A DNA stretch of 64,000 nucleotides, taken from contig CM076851.1 of NCBI GenBank assembly GCA_039519185.1, positions 99,259,531 to 99,323,530 of the forward strand. The letters run 5' to 3'. The stretch comes from Astragalus membranaceus (lineage: Eukaryota > Streptophyta > Magnoliopsida > Fabales > Fabaceae). The notes beneath the pieces are model-generated. The model was not told where the DNA came from. It saw only the letters and a list, made by a program, of their open reading frames with translations, and made no database searches. Every line of letters starts with the position of its first letter. Position 1 is the first letter of the stretch. The position numbers were made by a program, and so were the translations under genes. Positions 23,328 through 36,712 of the stretch are shown piece after piece.

Positions 23328-24988
23328 TGTTGCGCCCGAAAAAGTCCCCAAGGGAGAACCTTCCTCGTTCACAACTTTTCCTAAGACAATGAAGCCGCCA
23401 CCAATATTTATTAAGGAAAATATTAGGAAAACCTTTTTTGGAAAGCGATTGGTCTTGCGAAACTAGAGAATAGGGTTCGGGGGTCGGTTACGCGCGGGAA
23501 AGGTGTTATCACCCCACACGTCCTCTCTACTGAGAGGGAACCTTTAATTAAATGTGTGGTTTTAGTGTGTTGACTTGAAAATACTTAATTTTGCCTCCCT
23601 ACTTCTTATGGAAAAATTCTTAATGAAAATCTTTATTTATTATGAAAAAGGAAAAGGGGGAAGAATGGGCTTTTAGAAAAAAAACGCTTGACGGGACATG
23701 GCCCGATCCTACGTATCTCCTGGTGCGATGGAGAACTCAAAGCTACGTAGTTCTTCTGTGTCTTTTTGAAAAGTTTTTGTTTTTTATCTTTTTTAGTGAG
23801 TTTTTGAGATAGGACGAGCATTAGCGAATGATTAAACTAGCAGAGGCTATGATGAATCACCACTAAATACTCTTGAAAATGAGGGTCGCTACCGCCAGTC
23901 AGATGAACAAAGGTTCTGATTGACTGTTAGTAGCGACTCGTTTTTTATTTGTTCTTTTAGAAGGGGTTTTCGAAAGAGATTGATTAGCACGAATGATCAG
24001 ACTAACAAAGGTTATGAGTGATCATCGCTTGTTGTTCTTTGGGGAGAAAAGACATCGTCACCAATGGCTAGACGAACAAAGGTTCTGATTAACCACTAGC
24101 GACGATGGGTTGAAAATGATTTTAGAAAGGAAAAGGTTTTTGTCCTGAAAATGATCTTGGTTTGCGAAAGTGATTCTTTTTTGTTACGAAAATAACTCTT
24201 TTCTTTTCGTTATGTAAATGCTAAACTTTTTATGGTTGCGCTTGACGAGAATGTGACACGCTCCTACGTATCCCAAATGGGAATCAAAGCGACGTAGTTC
24301 TAACGAGCCTTGAAAAGGAAAGTCTTTTTGCTTTGGCTTTGAAAAGTGGAGGGCGTTCATAATGATCAAACTAACAAAGGTTATGGGTGATCATAACTAA
24401 AACCCACTTAAGTGCATGTAAAAATCTCCTTTTGAAAAATTGAAAGCCTTCATGATGACCAAACTAACAAAGGCTATGGGTGGTCATCACTAGCACTCCA
24501 TTGTTAATAATCATGCAAGCAAAGGCTTCGTAAGACCACTAACAAAGTTTTTGATTTAATGAGTTTTCGCAATTGGGTTGATTCTTATTTAGGGAAAAGA
24601 AAATTTGTTATTTGGGAAAAAAGGTTTTGTGAAAAAAAATCAGTTTATTTAGGGGAAAGAAACAAAATTTTAAAAAAATGGAGAGACAGGGGGTGCGGTA
24701 GTAAAATGGGGTGTAAGTTACAGGGGGCTGTATTATTAAGACTGGGGTGCAGATAGTGAGCCCAGCTCGTTTTTGGTAAGCTGGGCTGCGTTTTTTATTT
24801 TCTGATGGACTCAGGGGGGGTGCGCGAAATAAACTGCAGGGGTGCAAATAAGAATCTGAAAAATAAAAAAAAAAGTGAAAAACCGAAAAGGCCCTTGCAC
24901 TTATACTATAAAAAGAAAACCTAATTTTGGAAACCCTAATCCCATCTCTTCTCTATGCGGCGCCCCCACCCCCAAATTTGTAAAACCT

Positions 24989-25027
<39 letters not shown>

Positions 25028-25605
25028 CACCGTCCCCCTCTCATCTCCTCTCTTCTCTCCACCGCCCCCCTCCCCTTTGCGCCGTCCCTTCCCTCATCGC
25101 CCCCTCACCTTCAAATTCCTTCTCCCTCACAGATCCGTCGCTCTCTCCTCCACCTCACTCCGATCTCGCCCTTTTCTCCCTTGCACCGTTCGCTTCCATC
25201 CTTTTTGATGTACTGTTTTCGCCCCCCTTTGCTTCCTATAACCACCGTTCCCCCTACTCCTTTCACCGGACCGATCTTCTTCTTTTCTTCTTACGACGGC
25301 TTCACTCTCTCACAGATCCACTCCCTCACGGCGTCGGTTGGGTGTGGTGTTGACGGCCAGGGATGGTGACTGCGGTGGAGGCGTGGTGGAAGACGACGGT
25401 GCTTGACTCGGTTTCGCGCGCGAAGGAGAAGAGGGACGGCAGTGCAGTCGCTTTAAAGGGACCGCGAAGGTGAAGAGACAAACGACCACCATGGGTGGTG
25501 GCCGGAGTCCGCCTCTGACGGCGGTTCAGGTTAGTATTTTATTTCATTTTTTTATATTATATATTTTTTTATCTATTGGTTCTGTGTGTTTTTTTTTATT
25601 TTTCT

Positions 25606-25650
<45 letters not shown>

Positions 25651-27079
25651 TCCCTGATATATTTTTTTTAGCACAAAAAGATAAATTAGAAAACCTATTT
25701 TTTCTTTTATGACAAACAGAGAAAAGGAAAGCAAACAAAGGCAATATTTGAGCCTATTACCCTTTTTAGAAACGAATACATACGTATATATAAAAAAAAC
25801 TTCATATTTATTCTGTTTTTAATATTTTGGAACGACGAGATGAGAAAAAAAACGCATAAGTATATAGAGGACCAACCTAATCCTCCAGCTTCTGAAAAAA
25901 GGAATCCCTTTTTTCCCACTGAAAATAGAACCACGGCTACTGCCCCCTTTCTTTTTTTCTGTTATAATTTTTTTTTTATGTGAGTCTCTGTCTGAGATTT
26001 TTCTGTGTGTATGTGTTGTTGTGTTTGCTGTGTGTGTATCTTTGCTGTATGTCTGTGTATCTTTCTGTGTTACTGTTTTTCTCTCCTCTGTTTTCTTGAT
26101 TGTGTCTCTAATTTATAGAGAAAATGGTTGATCTGCTTTGTACAGGTTGTGAAAGAGAAGCAGACAAAACTGATGTGTATTGATTGGTGCTAGATTCAGA
26201 GGGGGTGGCGTGAAGTAGTAATAGTGGTGTGTGTTGAGAGGGAAACAAAAATCTGATGTATATTTAGTGTTTCTATGTGTATGGAGGTGTGCTTGTGTAA
26301 AGGAAAGCAAAAACCCATTGGGTGTTGAATGTTGCTGGGTTTAGAGGAGGGTGGCGTGAAAGAGTGGCCTTCTGGTGCTGCTTGCTTGCAAAATTGGTGA
26401 TAACTTTAGCCAAATATGGGAGAAGTGTAGAAAGCAAATGGACAAGATGAAAGAAGGCTTGGCTTAGTCCTAAAAATATAAGTTGTTGCTGTTTGTTTGT
26501 ATCAGGGGCGCGTAGCCTCCTCTTTTGTTTTACTTTTTGTATATTTTTTTGTCCTATTTGTAATGAGGAAAAAAATTGTAACTTGTATAATAAAAAAAAG
26601 CTAGACAGATTTGGTAAGACAAATAATTTGACTATTTTTGTGTCTCCTTTTTGGTTTAGAACTACTAATAAGTGAATACAACTAATAATAATAACGCTAA
26701 ATCGCTAACGATTTTTGAAAGGCACGTGCAATTAGCTTGATTCTCGTATGGCGGACGCGCGCTTGATTAGCAAATTAATACACACGACGAGAATAAACAC
26801 GCGCACATAATTAGGAGTAACACACGCCTGCAATTAGGACCAACACCGTATACAGTAAAGAAAAGACACGCAGACACAATGATAATGAAGTGGTACAAGA
26901 TCATTAGAACTAACGCGCGTATCGCGGTCAAGAATAATGCGCGTATACAACGATACATATTTTTGGATTTTTTTTTCAAATACGAGAAAAATACTGTTAG
27001 AATTTTGCATTCGCGAAAAGACATTTTTATTTTATTTTTTTCTAAATTTGGAATAGCCGGACAAAATTGGGGTATAACA
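23328..27079 (-). repeat. 3' LTR of the inner Ogre
   Basis: 3752 bp, TGTTATACCCC to CGGGCGCAACA on the minus strand. It matches 51800-53209 plus 59647-61967 almost base for base. One clear difference is about 17 bp present at 23335-23351 and absent after 51806. It contains (CT)n at about 24991-25021 and (AT)n at about 25615-25650, which generate spurious ORFs. Confidence 0.92.
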
Positions 27080-27095
27080 GCTGCCCCTCTTTATT
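27080..27095 (-). other. Polypurine tract of the inner Ogre
   Basis: On the minus strand AAATAAAGAGGGGCAGC directly precedes the 3' LTR, the position and composition of a plus-strand primer. Confidence 0.8.
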
Positions 27096-28870
27096 TAGAT
27101 TTTGACGAGGAATATGGTTTGGCCGAAACATATTCCGAGGCAAAATAGAAATAAAGAATTCAGAGATTATACCAATTTTGTCTACTTAGGGAAACCTGGA
27201 TTTTCTCCCTCTTTTTTTTGGAAAGATAGACACTTTCGTGTCGATGCGAAAACAATAAATGAACACTGACGTGCTGACAGAAAAGGTAAAATGGGCACTT
27301 GCGTGCGGACAGAAAAGTAAAATGGGCACTTGCGTGCAGACAGAAAAGTAAAATGGGCACTTGCGTGCAGACATAAAAGGTAAAATGGGCACTTGCGTGC
27401 AGTCAGAAAAGTAAAATGGGCACTTGCGTGCAGAAAGCGGTAAATTGCCCAGGCTGCCTAAAACCTGTAATCCTTAAACGAACTCTTGACGAATCCGAGT
27501 TTGTACGTGGCTTTGAGGAGCACGCTTCCTGTTGGCCTTTTCGAGCGACCGGGGGGACCGTTATCAGCTCCGGAACTGATATACAGATCAATGCACGGCG
27601 TCCACTGTATCTTAGGCTTGATACAACTATTCCATTGAACCTCACATGGGGCTGCGGTCCATCGCGTTGCTCGTACACGATGTGAGACCTGGGCAAAAGG
27701 GAGCGATGATATCTCTGGGCTCCAATCCGCAATTCGTGCCTGAGCGCTCTCTTTTCTTTTCTCTTTTTTTTTTCTTTTCTTTTGTTTCTCTCTTTTCTTC
27801 TTCTCTCTTTTTTTTGAACTCCCAACTTGGGGAAGCATTTTCTGGGATTTGAGGGCGAGCATTAACACTATGGTGTTTATCCTCTCTCACTTGTCTGCAG
27901 CTGAAAAATGAGCCCATACATGCAATGCAAATGCCATGATTGCCATTTTCTTTTTCTTTTTCTTATGATGAATGTAATGCAACTGCCTGAATTTCTCTTT
28001 TCTTTACTTTATTATTGTTACTTTCTATGTCTGATGAGTGCATGATTTTATGTTTGGTGAATGTAATGCATGACCTTATTTATTTATTGCTCTTTTGCTT
28101 TTTCAACCTTTTCTTTTCTCTGTTTTTTTTTCATATATATTTTTCTCTTTATGCTCTTTCGCTCTTTTGGCTTTTCCTTTGCTGGTCCGACCCACTCGCG
28201 GGACTTGCGTTATGAGACACCATGATTGTTTATGATAAGTATTCGGGAGCCGAGCTTCGTCCCCTTGTTTTAATGCAATCAGCGCTTCTTAGTTGATTTT
28301 TGTGAGCTTACTTGACTGAAAGATCATCTCTTTTTGTTGTCATTTTCAAAAATTTCGCAATGACCTTAACGCCATGACTTATGCACATTTCCATGATTTA
28401 TTTATCATCTACCGTAAAACGTAGTTTAAAATCAGAAATGAAAAGAAAGCAATGATAAGACAGCAAACTGATAGAGTGAAAAATTTGGACTTTTATTCAT
28501 ACAGGAGTCAGACGCGCAGAATGTCACGCTGACTGGAAAGGGTACATTGGAAAATTTCCTGAAACTAAGAGAAAGAAAAAGGAGAATGGACGCAGTAGAT
28601 CTTATGAATATTCTTTGTCTCTAGAGCGTTCGATGCCAACTGCTCATACTTATAGCCTTAATCACCCTTTTATCCAAGCTTTTGGAAGCACTGTTTGCCC
28701 CTTTCCTTTTAATGTCCAACTTTGCTGACCCTAATTTTTGCCTGGATCGCCCTTTTTGGGTTTTCAAACCACCGGGTCGCTCAATTTTGCCTAGGCCTCC
28801 CTTTCGGGTTTTCAACCTAGCGAGCTGATTCTTGCCTGGATCATCTTTCTCTTTTTTCTATATATTTCCT
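27096..28870 (-). other. Inner Ogre 3' untranslated region
   Basis: About 1.8 kb between the pol stop and the PPT, without a convincing ORF. It includes the short tandem repeat at 27259-27440 and pyrimidine-rich tracts around 27740-27825. Confidence 0.7.
27259..27440. repeat. Tandem repeat of ~31 bp, five to six units
   Basis: Units share GGGCACTTGCGTGCAGACAG followed by AAAAGTAAAAT, with small variations; the first unit is diverged (CACTGACGTGCTGACAG). It gives rise to artefactual repeat ORFs in three frames. Confidence 0.88.
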
Positions 28871-31800
28871 TTAGGCATAGTACTTCTTGACTGCATCTGA
28901 GTTCACTGGGAGTGGGAGGTCTTCACCATCCATTTTTGTGAGGATTAATGCCCCTCCAGAGAATGCTTTCTTCACCACATAAGGTCCTTCATAATTAGGG
29001 GTCCATTTTCCCCGTGAATCTTTTTGGATAGGCAGGATTTTCTTGAGCACTAGGTCTCCCTCCTGAAACTATCAAGGACGAACGTTCTTCTCAAAAGCCT
29101 TCCTCATTCTTTGCTGGTACAACTGCCCATGGCACAGAGCGGCTACTCTCTTTTCTTCAATGAGATTTAACTGATCTAGACGAGCTTGAACCCATTCTGC
29201 TTCTTCTAATTTTGTTTCCATTAGCACCCGTAGGGAGGGTATCTCGACTTCAATAGGGAGGACTGCTTCCGACACACCAAAGAGAAGGGAGTTGCCCCGG
29301 TTGAGGTACGCACTGAGGTACGATACCCGTGCAGAGCAAAAGGAAGCATCTCGTGCCAATCTTTATAGGTTACTACCATATTTTGCACAATCCTCTTAAT
29401 ATTCTTATTGGCTGCTTCAACTGCCCCGTTCATCTTAGGACGATATGGAGAAGAGTTATGATGCTTGATTTTAAACTCTGTGCACAATTCTTTCATCATT
29501 TTACTATTCAGATTGCTACCATTGTCCGTGATGATTTTATCCGGGAGACCATAGCGACACACCAGGTCCTTCTTTACAAACTTGGCAACCACAGAACTGG
29601 TTATGCTGGAATATGAAGCAGCTTCAACCCATTTGGTGAAGTAATCAATTGCAACTAAGATGAAGCGGTGCCCGTTTGACGCTTTGGGCTCTATGGGACC
29701 AATGACATCCATGCCCCACATTGAAAATGGCCAGGGTGCAGTCATGACATTTAACGAAGCCGGTGGCACGTGTATGTGATCGGCATAAATCTGGCATTTG
29801 TGGCACTTTCTTACAAAACTGTAGCAGTCTGCCTCCATCTGCAGCCAATAGTAGCCAGCCCTTAATATCTTCCTTGCCATAGTATGCCCGTTGGAATGAG
29901 TTCCGAACGATCCCTCATGCACCTCTCTCATGATCCTTTCTGCTTCTTCCTTTGCCACACACCTAAGGAGTACCTTATCGTGATTCCTCTTGTAAAGCAC
30001 CTCGCCACTCAAGAAGAAATTCATTGACAGTCTTCTAAGTGTTCTTTTATCATTTTACGATGCCCCTGGAGGATACTCTCTATTCAGGATATACTGCTTG
30101 ATGTCATGATACCAAGGTTTATCATCTCCGCTGTCTTCAATTGCTGCGCAGGAGTAGGAGTGTGCCGGCAAACCTCGATGCTGGATTCTGATCTGGGTCA
30201 AGTTCTTATCACAATTGATATTAAACATTGAAGCTAAAGTGGCCAGTGCGTCAGCCAACTGATTCTCTCTGCGAGGAAGATGCTGAAACGTGATTTCTTC
30301 GAAGGACTCAACCAATTCTCGGATGTAGTCTCTGTACAGTATCAACTCAGGATCTCTGGCTTCCCAATCTCCATTCACTTGATGGATAACTAGGGCCGAG
30401 TCTCCATACACATCTAATCTTTTAACTTTCCAGTCTAGAGCTGCCTGAATACCCAGAATACATGCCTCGTACTCCGCAATATTATTTGTGACATAGAAGC
30501 TCAATCTAGTAGTGAATGGTATGAAGCGATTGTCAGGGGACACCAGCACTGCCCCAGCCCCGTGCCCATAGCTGTTGGAAGCACCGTCGAACACTACTCT
30601 CCACCTTTCATTCCCTGGGGATTTTCCTTCTTCAAATAAAGCCAGAATGTCCTCATTTGGGAAATCACACTGCATCGACTGGTAATCTTCAATAGGCTGA
30701 TGTGCCAGGTATTCAGCTAGCGCACTACCTTTGATGGCCTTTTGAGTGACATAAAGAAGATCATATTCTGACAACTGCATCTGCCACCTCGCAATTCTTC
30801 CCGTAAGCGCGGGCTTCTCGAAGATATACTTGATAGGATCCATCTTTGACACCAACCAAGTGGTGTGACTTAACATGTATTGCCTCAAGCGGTGAGCAGC
30901 CCAAGCCAAGGCGCAATAAGTCTTTTCTAGTAACGAATACCTCGTCTCACAGTCGGTGAACTTCTTGCTCAAATAGTAAATTGCATGCTCTTTCTTGCCA
31001 GTTTCGTCATGTTGTCCTAACACACAACCCATTGAATTTTCTAGCACGGTCAAATACAGGATCAAAGGTCTGCCATGCACCGGAGGCATCAAAATAGGCA
31101 GATCTTGCAGGTATTTCTTAATCTTCTCGAAAGCTTATTGGCAATCATCATTCCACCTAGTCTCTCGATTCTTGCACAGCAATTTGAAAATCGGCTCACA
31201 TGTGGCAGTTAACTGGAAGATAAACCTGGAAATGTAGTTCAGTCTTCCGAGAAAACCCGAATTTCTTTTTCGGTCTTAGGAGTAGGCATCTCGAGAATTG
31301 CACGCACTTTATCTGGGTCAACCTCTATCCCCTTTTGACTGACAATGAATCCCAATAGTTTTCCTGATCTCACCCCAAAGGTGCATTTAGCCGGATTTAA
31401 CCTGAGCTTGAACTTTCTCAACCGTTCAAAGAGCTTCCGCAAATTAACAACGTGCTCTTCATCTGTTCTGGACTTTGCGATCATATCGTCCACGTACACC
31501 TCAATCTCTTTGTGCATCATATCGTGAAACAACGTGACCATAGCTCTTTGGTAAGTAGCGCCAGCATTCTTCAACCCAAACGGCATGACCTGATAGCAGA
31601 ACGTTCCCCAGAGAGTTGTGAAAGTAGTCTTCTCCATATCCTCAGGAGCCATTTTAATCTGATTATACCCCGAATACCCGTCCATGAAGGAGAAAAGGGA
31701 GTGCTGTGCTGTGTTGTCTACTAGGACATCAATATGAGGCAAGGGAAAATCGTCTTTGGGACTGGCACGATTCGGATCTCTGTAATCAACACACATTCTA

Positions 31801-32322
31801 ACTTTTCCATCCTTTTTGGGCACTGGCACAATGTTAGCGACCCACTGTGGATACTTGGCTACGGCTAGGAAACCAGCGTCAAACTGTTTCTTCACCTCGT
31901 CTTTGATCTTTAAAGACATCTCAGGCTTCATCCTCCTTAACTTCTGTTTAACTGGAGGGCACTCAGGCTTGATTGGCAGCTTGTGCACCACTATATCAAT
32001 ATCTAACCCGGGCATATCTTCATACGACCATGCAAAGACATCAATGTAGTTACGCAGGAGTTGAACCAACTTCTCATGCTCACTCTTTTTCATTGAAGTG
32101 CCAACCTTGACTTCTTTCTTTTCGCCCTCTGTGCCTAAATTGATGATCTCAATAGTTTCCCCATGTGGCTGAATAACCTTTTCTTCTTGCTCAACCATTC
32201 TCATCAATTCCGGTGGAGTTTCCCAGTCATCTTCAGCATCCTCCTCAGCTTGATTAACGAGGTAATCAAAATTAACATATGAACCGCTGACATCAGTATT
32301 TTTAGAGGTATTCATTTTAGAT
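28871..32322 (-). pseudogene. Inner Ogre pol: RT, RNase H, second RNase H, integrase
   Basis: Exon 2 begins after the intron at 32322. RT carries RMCVDYRDPN, FMDGYSGYNQI, MPFGLKNAG and the catalytic YVDDM. A frameshift near 31250 and a stop near 31136 precede the native RNase H (LYLTVLENSMGC, EHAIYYLSKK). It is followed by a second, archaeal-type RNase H (VVFDGASNSYGHGAGAVL, NIAEYEACILG), a hallmark of the Tat/Ogre lineage. A stop at 30055 precedes the integrase with HHCC-type RKCHKCQIY and D,D,E positions in WGMDVIGP, ITDNGSN and GAVEAANK. A frameshift near 29265 and a stop at 29072 break the C-terminal part, which ends with GKWTPNYEGPY and a stop at 28871. All domains are present, but the frame is not intact. 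Confidence 0.88.
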
Positions 32323-32525
32323 CTGCATTTGCGGGAATAGAAAAGCAATGAACAAGCAAAAATAGAGACACAAAATGAAGACGCAAAAAGCTATTTTTAT
32401 TCATTTGAGAATTCAAAACTACGTTTTATTGATAGATGATATCTAAAAGGAAACATGCATGCCCCTATGAAGATGCCCTAAGGCCTTGGGCAGAGCCAAA
32501 GGATTTGCATTACAAAGATCATTAC
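32323..32525 (-). other. Ogre intron between protease and RT
   Basis: A 203-bp interval with donor GTAATG and acceptor AATGCAG. Removing it joins the protease frame to the RT frame in phase. Ogre elements are known for a short intron at exactly this point, which regulates pol expression. Confidence 0.75.
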
Positions 32526-35500
32526 TTTGAAATGAAAACAACAGGGAAATCAACGATCTTCCAGTTGCCAATTTCTTCTCCTGCCACACTGCGACGAACC
32601 AGGCCTCGATCCCCGCCTTCTTCAACTAACTCTTCCTCGATGACAGCTATCTGATTAGGGTTCAGCATGCCAGCACTCCTGAAATTCTGTTTGAGGTCAT
32701 CTATGGGGACCATCATCAATCGGGGCTCTCTCCCCTGAAGCCTAGCCAATCTCTTCTCACGCTTTTCCTCCGTCATTCTTCTCTTATCAGCTGGAGTGGG
32801 CCAATAACCTAACCCACATCTGTCCTTGTATTCTCGCAGATGCACAGGTGACAGAATTCCTTGCTCAGATCTTCCTAGCCCCTTCCCAATCTGATAGCCA
32901 CTCTTCAGCATAACTATCGCTACCATAATATCAGCATTGGACCACTTGGGTACCGGTACTGGGGATTCTTCACTTACGAACACAGCGTTCGCAATTTCTA
33001 GGGATTGAAAGGCGGATTCGAGGGATTCCTCTGCAGCTTCAATATAATGAGAGGGGACAGGTTTGCTGATTGTGAACTCCTCCTCCCCACAGACAACTTT
33101 AAGCTTATCGTCGACTATAAACTTGAGTTTTTGGTGAAGTGTTGAAGGGACAACGCCTGCTGCATGGATCCAAGGTCTCCCCAAGAGACAGCTGTACGAG
33201 GACTCAATATCCATAATTTGAAAAGTCACACAGAACACCTCAGGCCCTATTTGCATTGGGAACTCCATTTCCCCTATGACTTCTTTCTTAGACCCATCAA
33301 AGGCTCTGACCAGGGTTGAGCTGGGTTTCATGTAGGAACAATCCACCTCTAACTTGTTCATCGTTGATCTGGGCATAACATTCAATGAGGATCCATTGTC
33401 AATGAGAACCCTGGAGAGTGTATATTCACCGCACTTCACTGAGATATGCAACGCCTTATTGTGCCCCTTCCCCTCTAGGGTGAGTTCATCATCAGTGAAA
33501 GTAATGTAATTAGATGCAACGATGTTCCCCACTATACCATCCAACTGATTAACAGAAATATCTTGGGCGACATGGGCCTCATTTAGTACTTTAACCAAGG
33601 AGTCACGGTGGGCTTCGGAGTTTAGTAATAGGGACATGATAGAAATTTTGGCTGGGGTGTGGTGTAGCTGATCCACCACTTTGTAGTCACTCTGTCGCAT
33701 TATCTTCAAGAATTCTGCAACCTCTGGGTCTGACACCTTCCTATTTATCACAGGCTCCGGCTCTACATTCTTTCCTTTTCGGATTCTCTCTTCTGTTGCC
33801 TTAGAAGGATCCTCTTCCTGAGCTTGGGGAATATACACACGCCCACTTCTAGTTACCCCACTACTTCCTGCAATATTGGTGACGTCAAGAGCAGCTCGAG
33901 ATCTCGGAGCTGGAATTGGCACACTGTAGCTCCATGGGACATCAGTGTTCTTCTGGCTAGGAGCTGGAACTGGGATCACAATAGTCTTTGGTCTTGCCAC
34001 AGCCGAATTCCGACTGTATGGCACCTCGATAGGTCTCTGCACATCTCTACCCCCTTCTGATTGGAGGGTCAGAACATCCCCCTCTCTCCCCTGTATACCC
34101 ACCTGGATGATGTGGCGGTCCATCAGATCCTGTAACAACACCTTGAATGCTTCACATGCTCCTACACAGCTGACATTAGCACAAGCTCCTTTCTGAACGC
34201 AACCCATCCTAATAATCCCGCATTTACACAATTTTGCATGAATAATTTCTAGGGGGGTCTGGATATCTTCAAATGATCTGATTAGGGACTGCTCTTTCAT
34301 ATCCATGATTGCATTAGTGGCATGCTTCCCATGACCAGGCAGCGGGTTAGTCGTGATATTTGGATCCTCCTGCTTGAAAGTTATGCCTTTTTTGTCTATC
34401 AAGTCCTGCACCACTATCTTGAAGGCTTTGCAATCTTCCACAACGTGCCCAACTACCCCTTCGTGGAAGGCACAGGTACTATTGGGGTTGTATCCTCTGA
34501 AGTAAGGTGGTTGAACAGGTTTCATGGGTCTTGTATTGATGAGCTTATTGGTGACGAGGTAGTTGAATAGGTCTGTGTATGACATGGGAATTGGGTCAAA
34601 GGTTGTTCGGTTTTGATAGGTCCTTTGGTGGTTGCTTTGGTTGTTGTTTTGGAATGGATGGGCTGTTTGTGTGGGAGTGGGGACTGGGATGTTGGGTGGC
34701 TGGTATGGTGGGCTGATAGTGATGGTATTGGTTTCCCCCTCTTTCTTTTTGGGAAAGCCGGAGAATGGCTTCTTTTGGAAACTTGTGTTACTGGTGGACC
34801 CCTGTGCAATCTTTCCACTTCTCAATCTGTTCTCCAATCTCTCTCCCACAATCACCACATCTGAAAAATTGGATGACGCCACTACAACATTTTAACCCTA
34901 TGGCAACGCCTAAAATTCCAACGCCTAAAAAACCGTTGCCTTAGATAGCAATGGCAACGGTTTTTTGCCACCGTTGTTGATACAATTTTTTTTGACTAAA
35001 ATTTTTTGGCAACGGTTTAAAACTGTTGCTTAAAGATATAAGGCAACGATTTTTTAGTTGAGCTTTTGGGCAACGCTGAGAAACCGTTGTCGTATGTTGA
35101 ATTATTAATTAATTAAAAAATTGAGCTAAATTGTGGGATACCATCGCACACCCTCAGATACTATCTTCCTCGCTCAGATAGCATTGCGAACCATCTTCCT
35201 CTTCGCAATCCTCGTCGCACAGCGAATCCTCTTCCTCTCCCTCAGATACCATCGCACCCTCTTCCTCTTCGCAACCTCAGATACCATCGCACCCTCTTCC
35301 TCTTCCTCTCCCTCAAATACTGTCGCACCCTCAGCGAATCCTCTTCCTCTTCTAACCCTAAAATTCCATCGCGCCCTCAAACTCTCCCTCTTCCTCAACG
35401 AATCTTCTTCCTCCCTGTAGCCTCGCACTCTCAAACTCTCCCACTTCCCTCAGCGATTTCATAGCACAAGGATTGAGGTTTAGATAGATTACACGACTTC

Positions 35501-36712
35501 ACAGCACTCCTCGAACACCCTCTCCCTCTCAGCGATTTCAGTGATTCAGGTTCGACTTGTGCTGATCAAACGATCAAAATATAGCGATGGTAAGGTTTCC
35601 ATGAACATAGAAACCAATTCTTTGTCTAAAAGAGGAGGTGTGACTTGTGCTGCCAAAGCCCTCCATCGCTGGGCGTACTCCTTGAATGATTCATTTTCCT
35701 TCTTGCTCATATTCTGCAGCTGTGTTCGGTCTGGCGCCATGTCCGTATTATATGGATACTGCTTGAGGAATGCATCTGCTAAATCCTTCCAGCAGCGGAC
35801 TTGGGATGGCTCTAACTTCATATACCAATTAAGGGATGCCCCGGCAAGGCTATCTTGGAAGCAATGGATTAGCAATTTGTCATCACGGGAGTAGGTAGAC
35901 ATCTTCCTACAATACATCGTTAAGTGACTCTTTGGGCAGGTCGCACCTCTGTACTTGTCAAAATCGGGGACCTTGAATTTTGGCGGCAACACCACATCAG
36001 GAATAAGGCATAGGTCTCTGGCCTCCCTTGCCCTGGAGCCAAAGCCTTCAATCATTCTTAGCCTTTCTTCTAACATCTGGAACTGCTCTCTAGTCTGTTG
36101 GTGCTCAGCGGAATAGACCTGAGGGGAATGACTTACACCATAAGGAGGTGGAGGCATTGAGTGTTGAACCTGAGGGTAAACAGAGTTTCCAGATACGAAA
36201 CCTTGAGTCTGTGGAAAGGCAGCTGGCTGTGGACTGAGGTTCTGGGGAGTAGGCTGAGGTATGACAATTGTATGTGGGATCTGAACCTGGGGTTCACCAG
36301 CCATTCCTTCTGACCCGACAGACGTTGGCTGTACATTCTCGTCTATTGCCCCGGGACCAGCTCCTGGGTTAGCCCCTTGATTTGGAGGACTATAACCCAA
36401 AGGAAGGCCATAAGGAGGCCACTGAGCAGCTTGAAAGTCATTTCCATTTTTCAAGGACAACAGGAGTCTCATCATCTCGCTCATCTGTGCCTTCATGGCA
36501 TTCATTTCATTTCTCAACTCAGGATCACCTTGATTGGAGCTACCAGGAGCTGAATGGTTCTGATTCTGTACCTCGGGGCCTTGGCCTGTTCCATTTCCAT
36601 TCTCTGAGCCTGAAGCTGGAGGATTCTGATTCTCTGGCTGAGGTTGATCGGGGTCACTCAAAATTGCCATTCCTCTGGCCTGCGAACGTGTCCAATACGG
36701 ATGTGGTCGCAC
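32526..36712 (-). pseudogene. Inner Ogre gag-protease, split by an insertion
   Basis: The gag frame begins MRPHPYWTRSQ at 36712, with a Pro/Gln-rich N-terminal part. The conserved capsid-like segment follows (VPDFDKYRGATCPKSHL, FQDSLAGASLNWY, ESFKEYAQRWRALAAQV). It reaches FDRLIS at 35561, where the CACTA-like piece at 34880-35560 interrupts. It resumes at 34879 with ASSNFSDVVIVGERLENRL. After a Pro-rich linker and a Cys/His cluster (CAFHEGVVGHVVEDC), the protease has LIDNGSSLNVMP. Downstream sits a G-patch segment (GYQIGKGLGRSEQG). Apart from the insertion the two halves look open. Final codons abut the intron donor. Confidence 0.88.
34880..35560. mobile_element. CACTA-like non-autonomous insertion in Ogre gag
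   Basis: The left end reads CACTACAACATTTTAACCC, followed by repeated GGCAACGG(T/C)TT and AACCGTTGCC words (34890-35100) like CACTA subterminal arrays. The right end (CTTGT before GCTGATC) lacks a full TTGTAGTG, so it is truncated. The right half (35130-35500) is a repeat of ATACCATCGCACCCTCTTCC-like units with no certain origin. Ogre gag resumes on both sides, defining the insertion limits to within a few bases. Confidence 0.65.

Noticed and set aside
24875..25369. Ser/Leu/Pro-rich plus-strand ORF (repeated at 59715-60248)
   Set aside because: Lies in both LTRs of the inner Ogre, antisense to it, and is driven by (CT)n and pyrimidine-rich sequence.
27186..27392. Repetitive PILLF/CPF peptide ORFs as a secreted repeat protein
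   Set aside because: They are three-frame readings of the 31-bp non-coding tandem repeat in the Ogre 3' UTR.
27259..27440. CRISPR-like array
   Set aside because: Units abut with no unique spacers and the context is a plant retrotransposon.
35133..35434. ORFs on both strands in the CACTA-like insertion
   Set aside because: Generated by the ATACCATCGCACCCTC-like tandem repeat; no domain visible.
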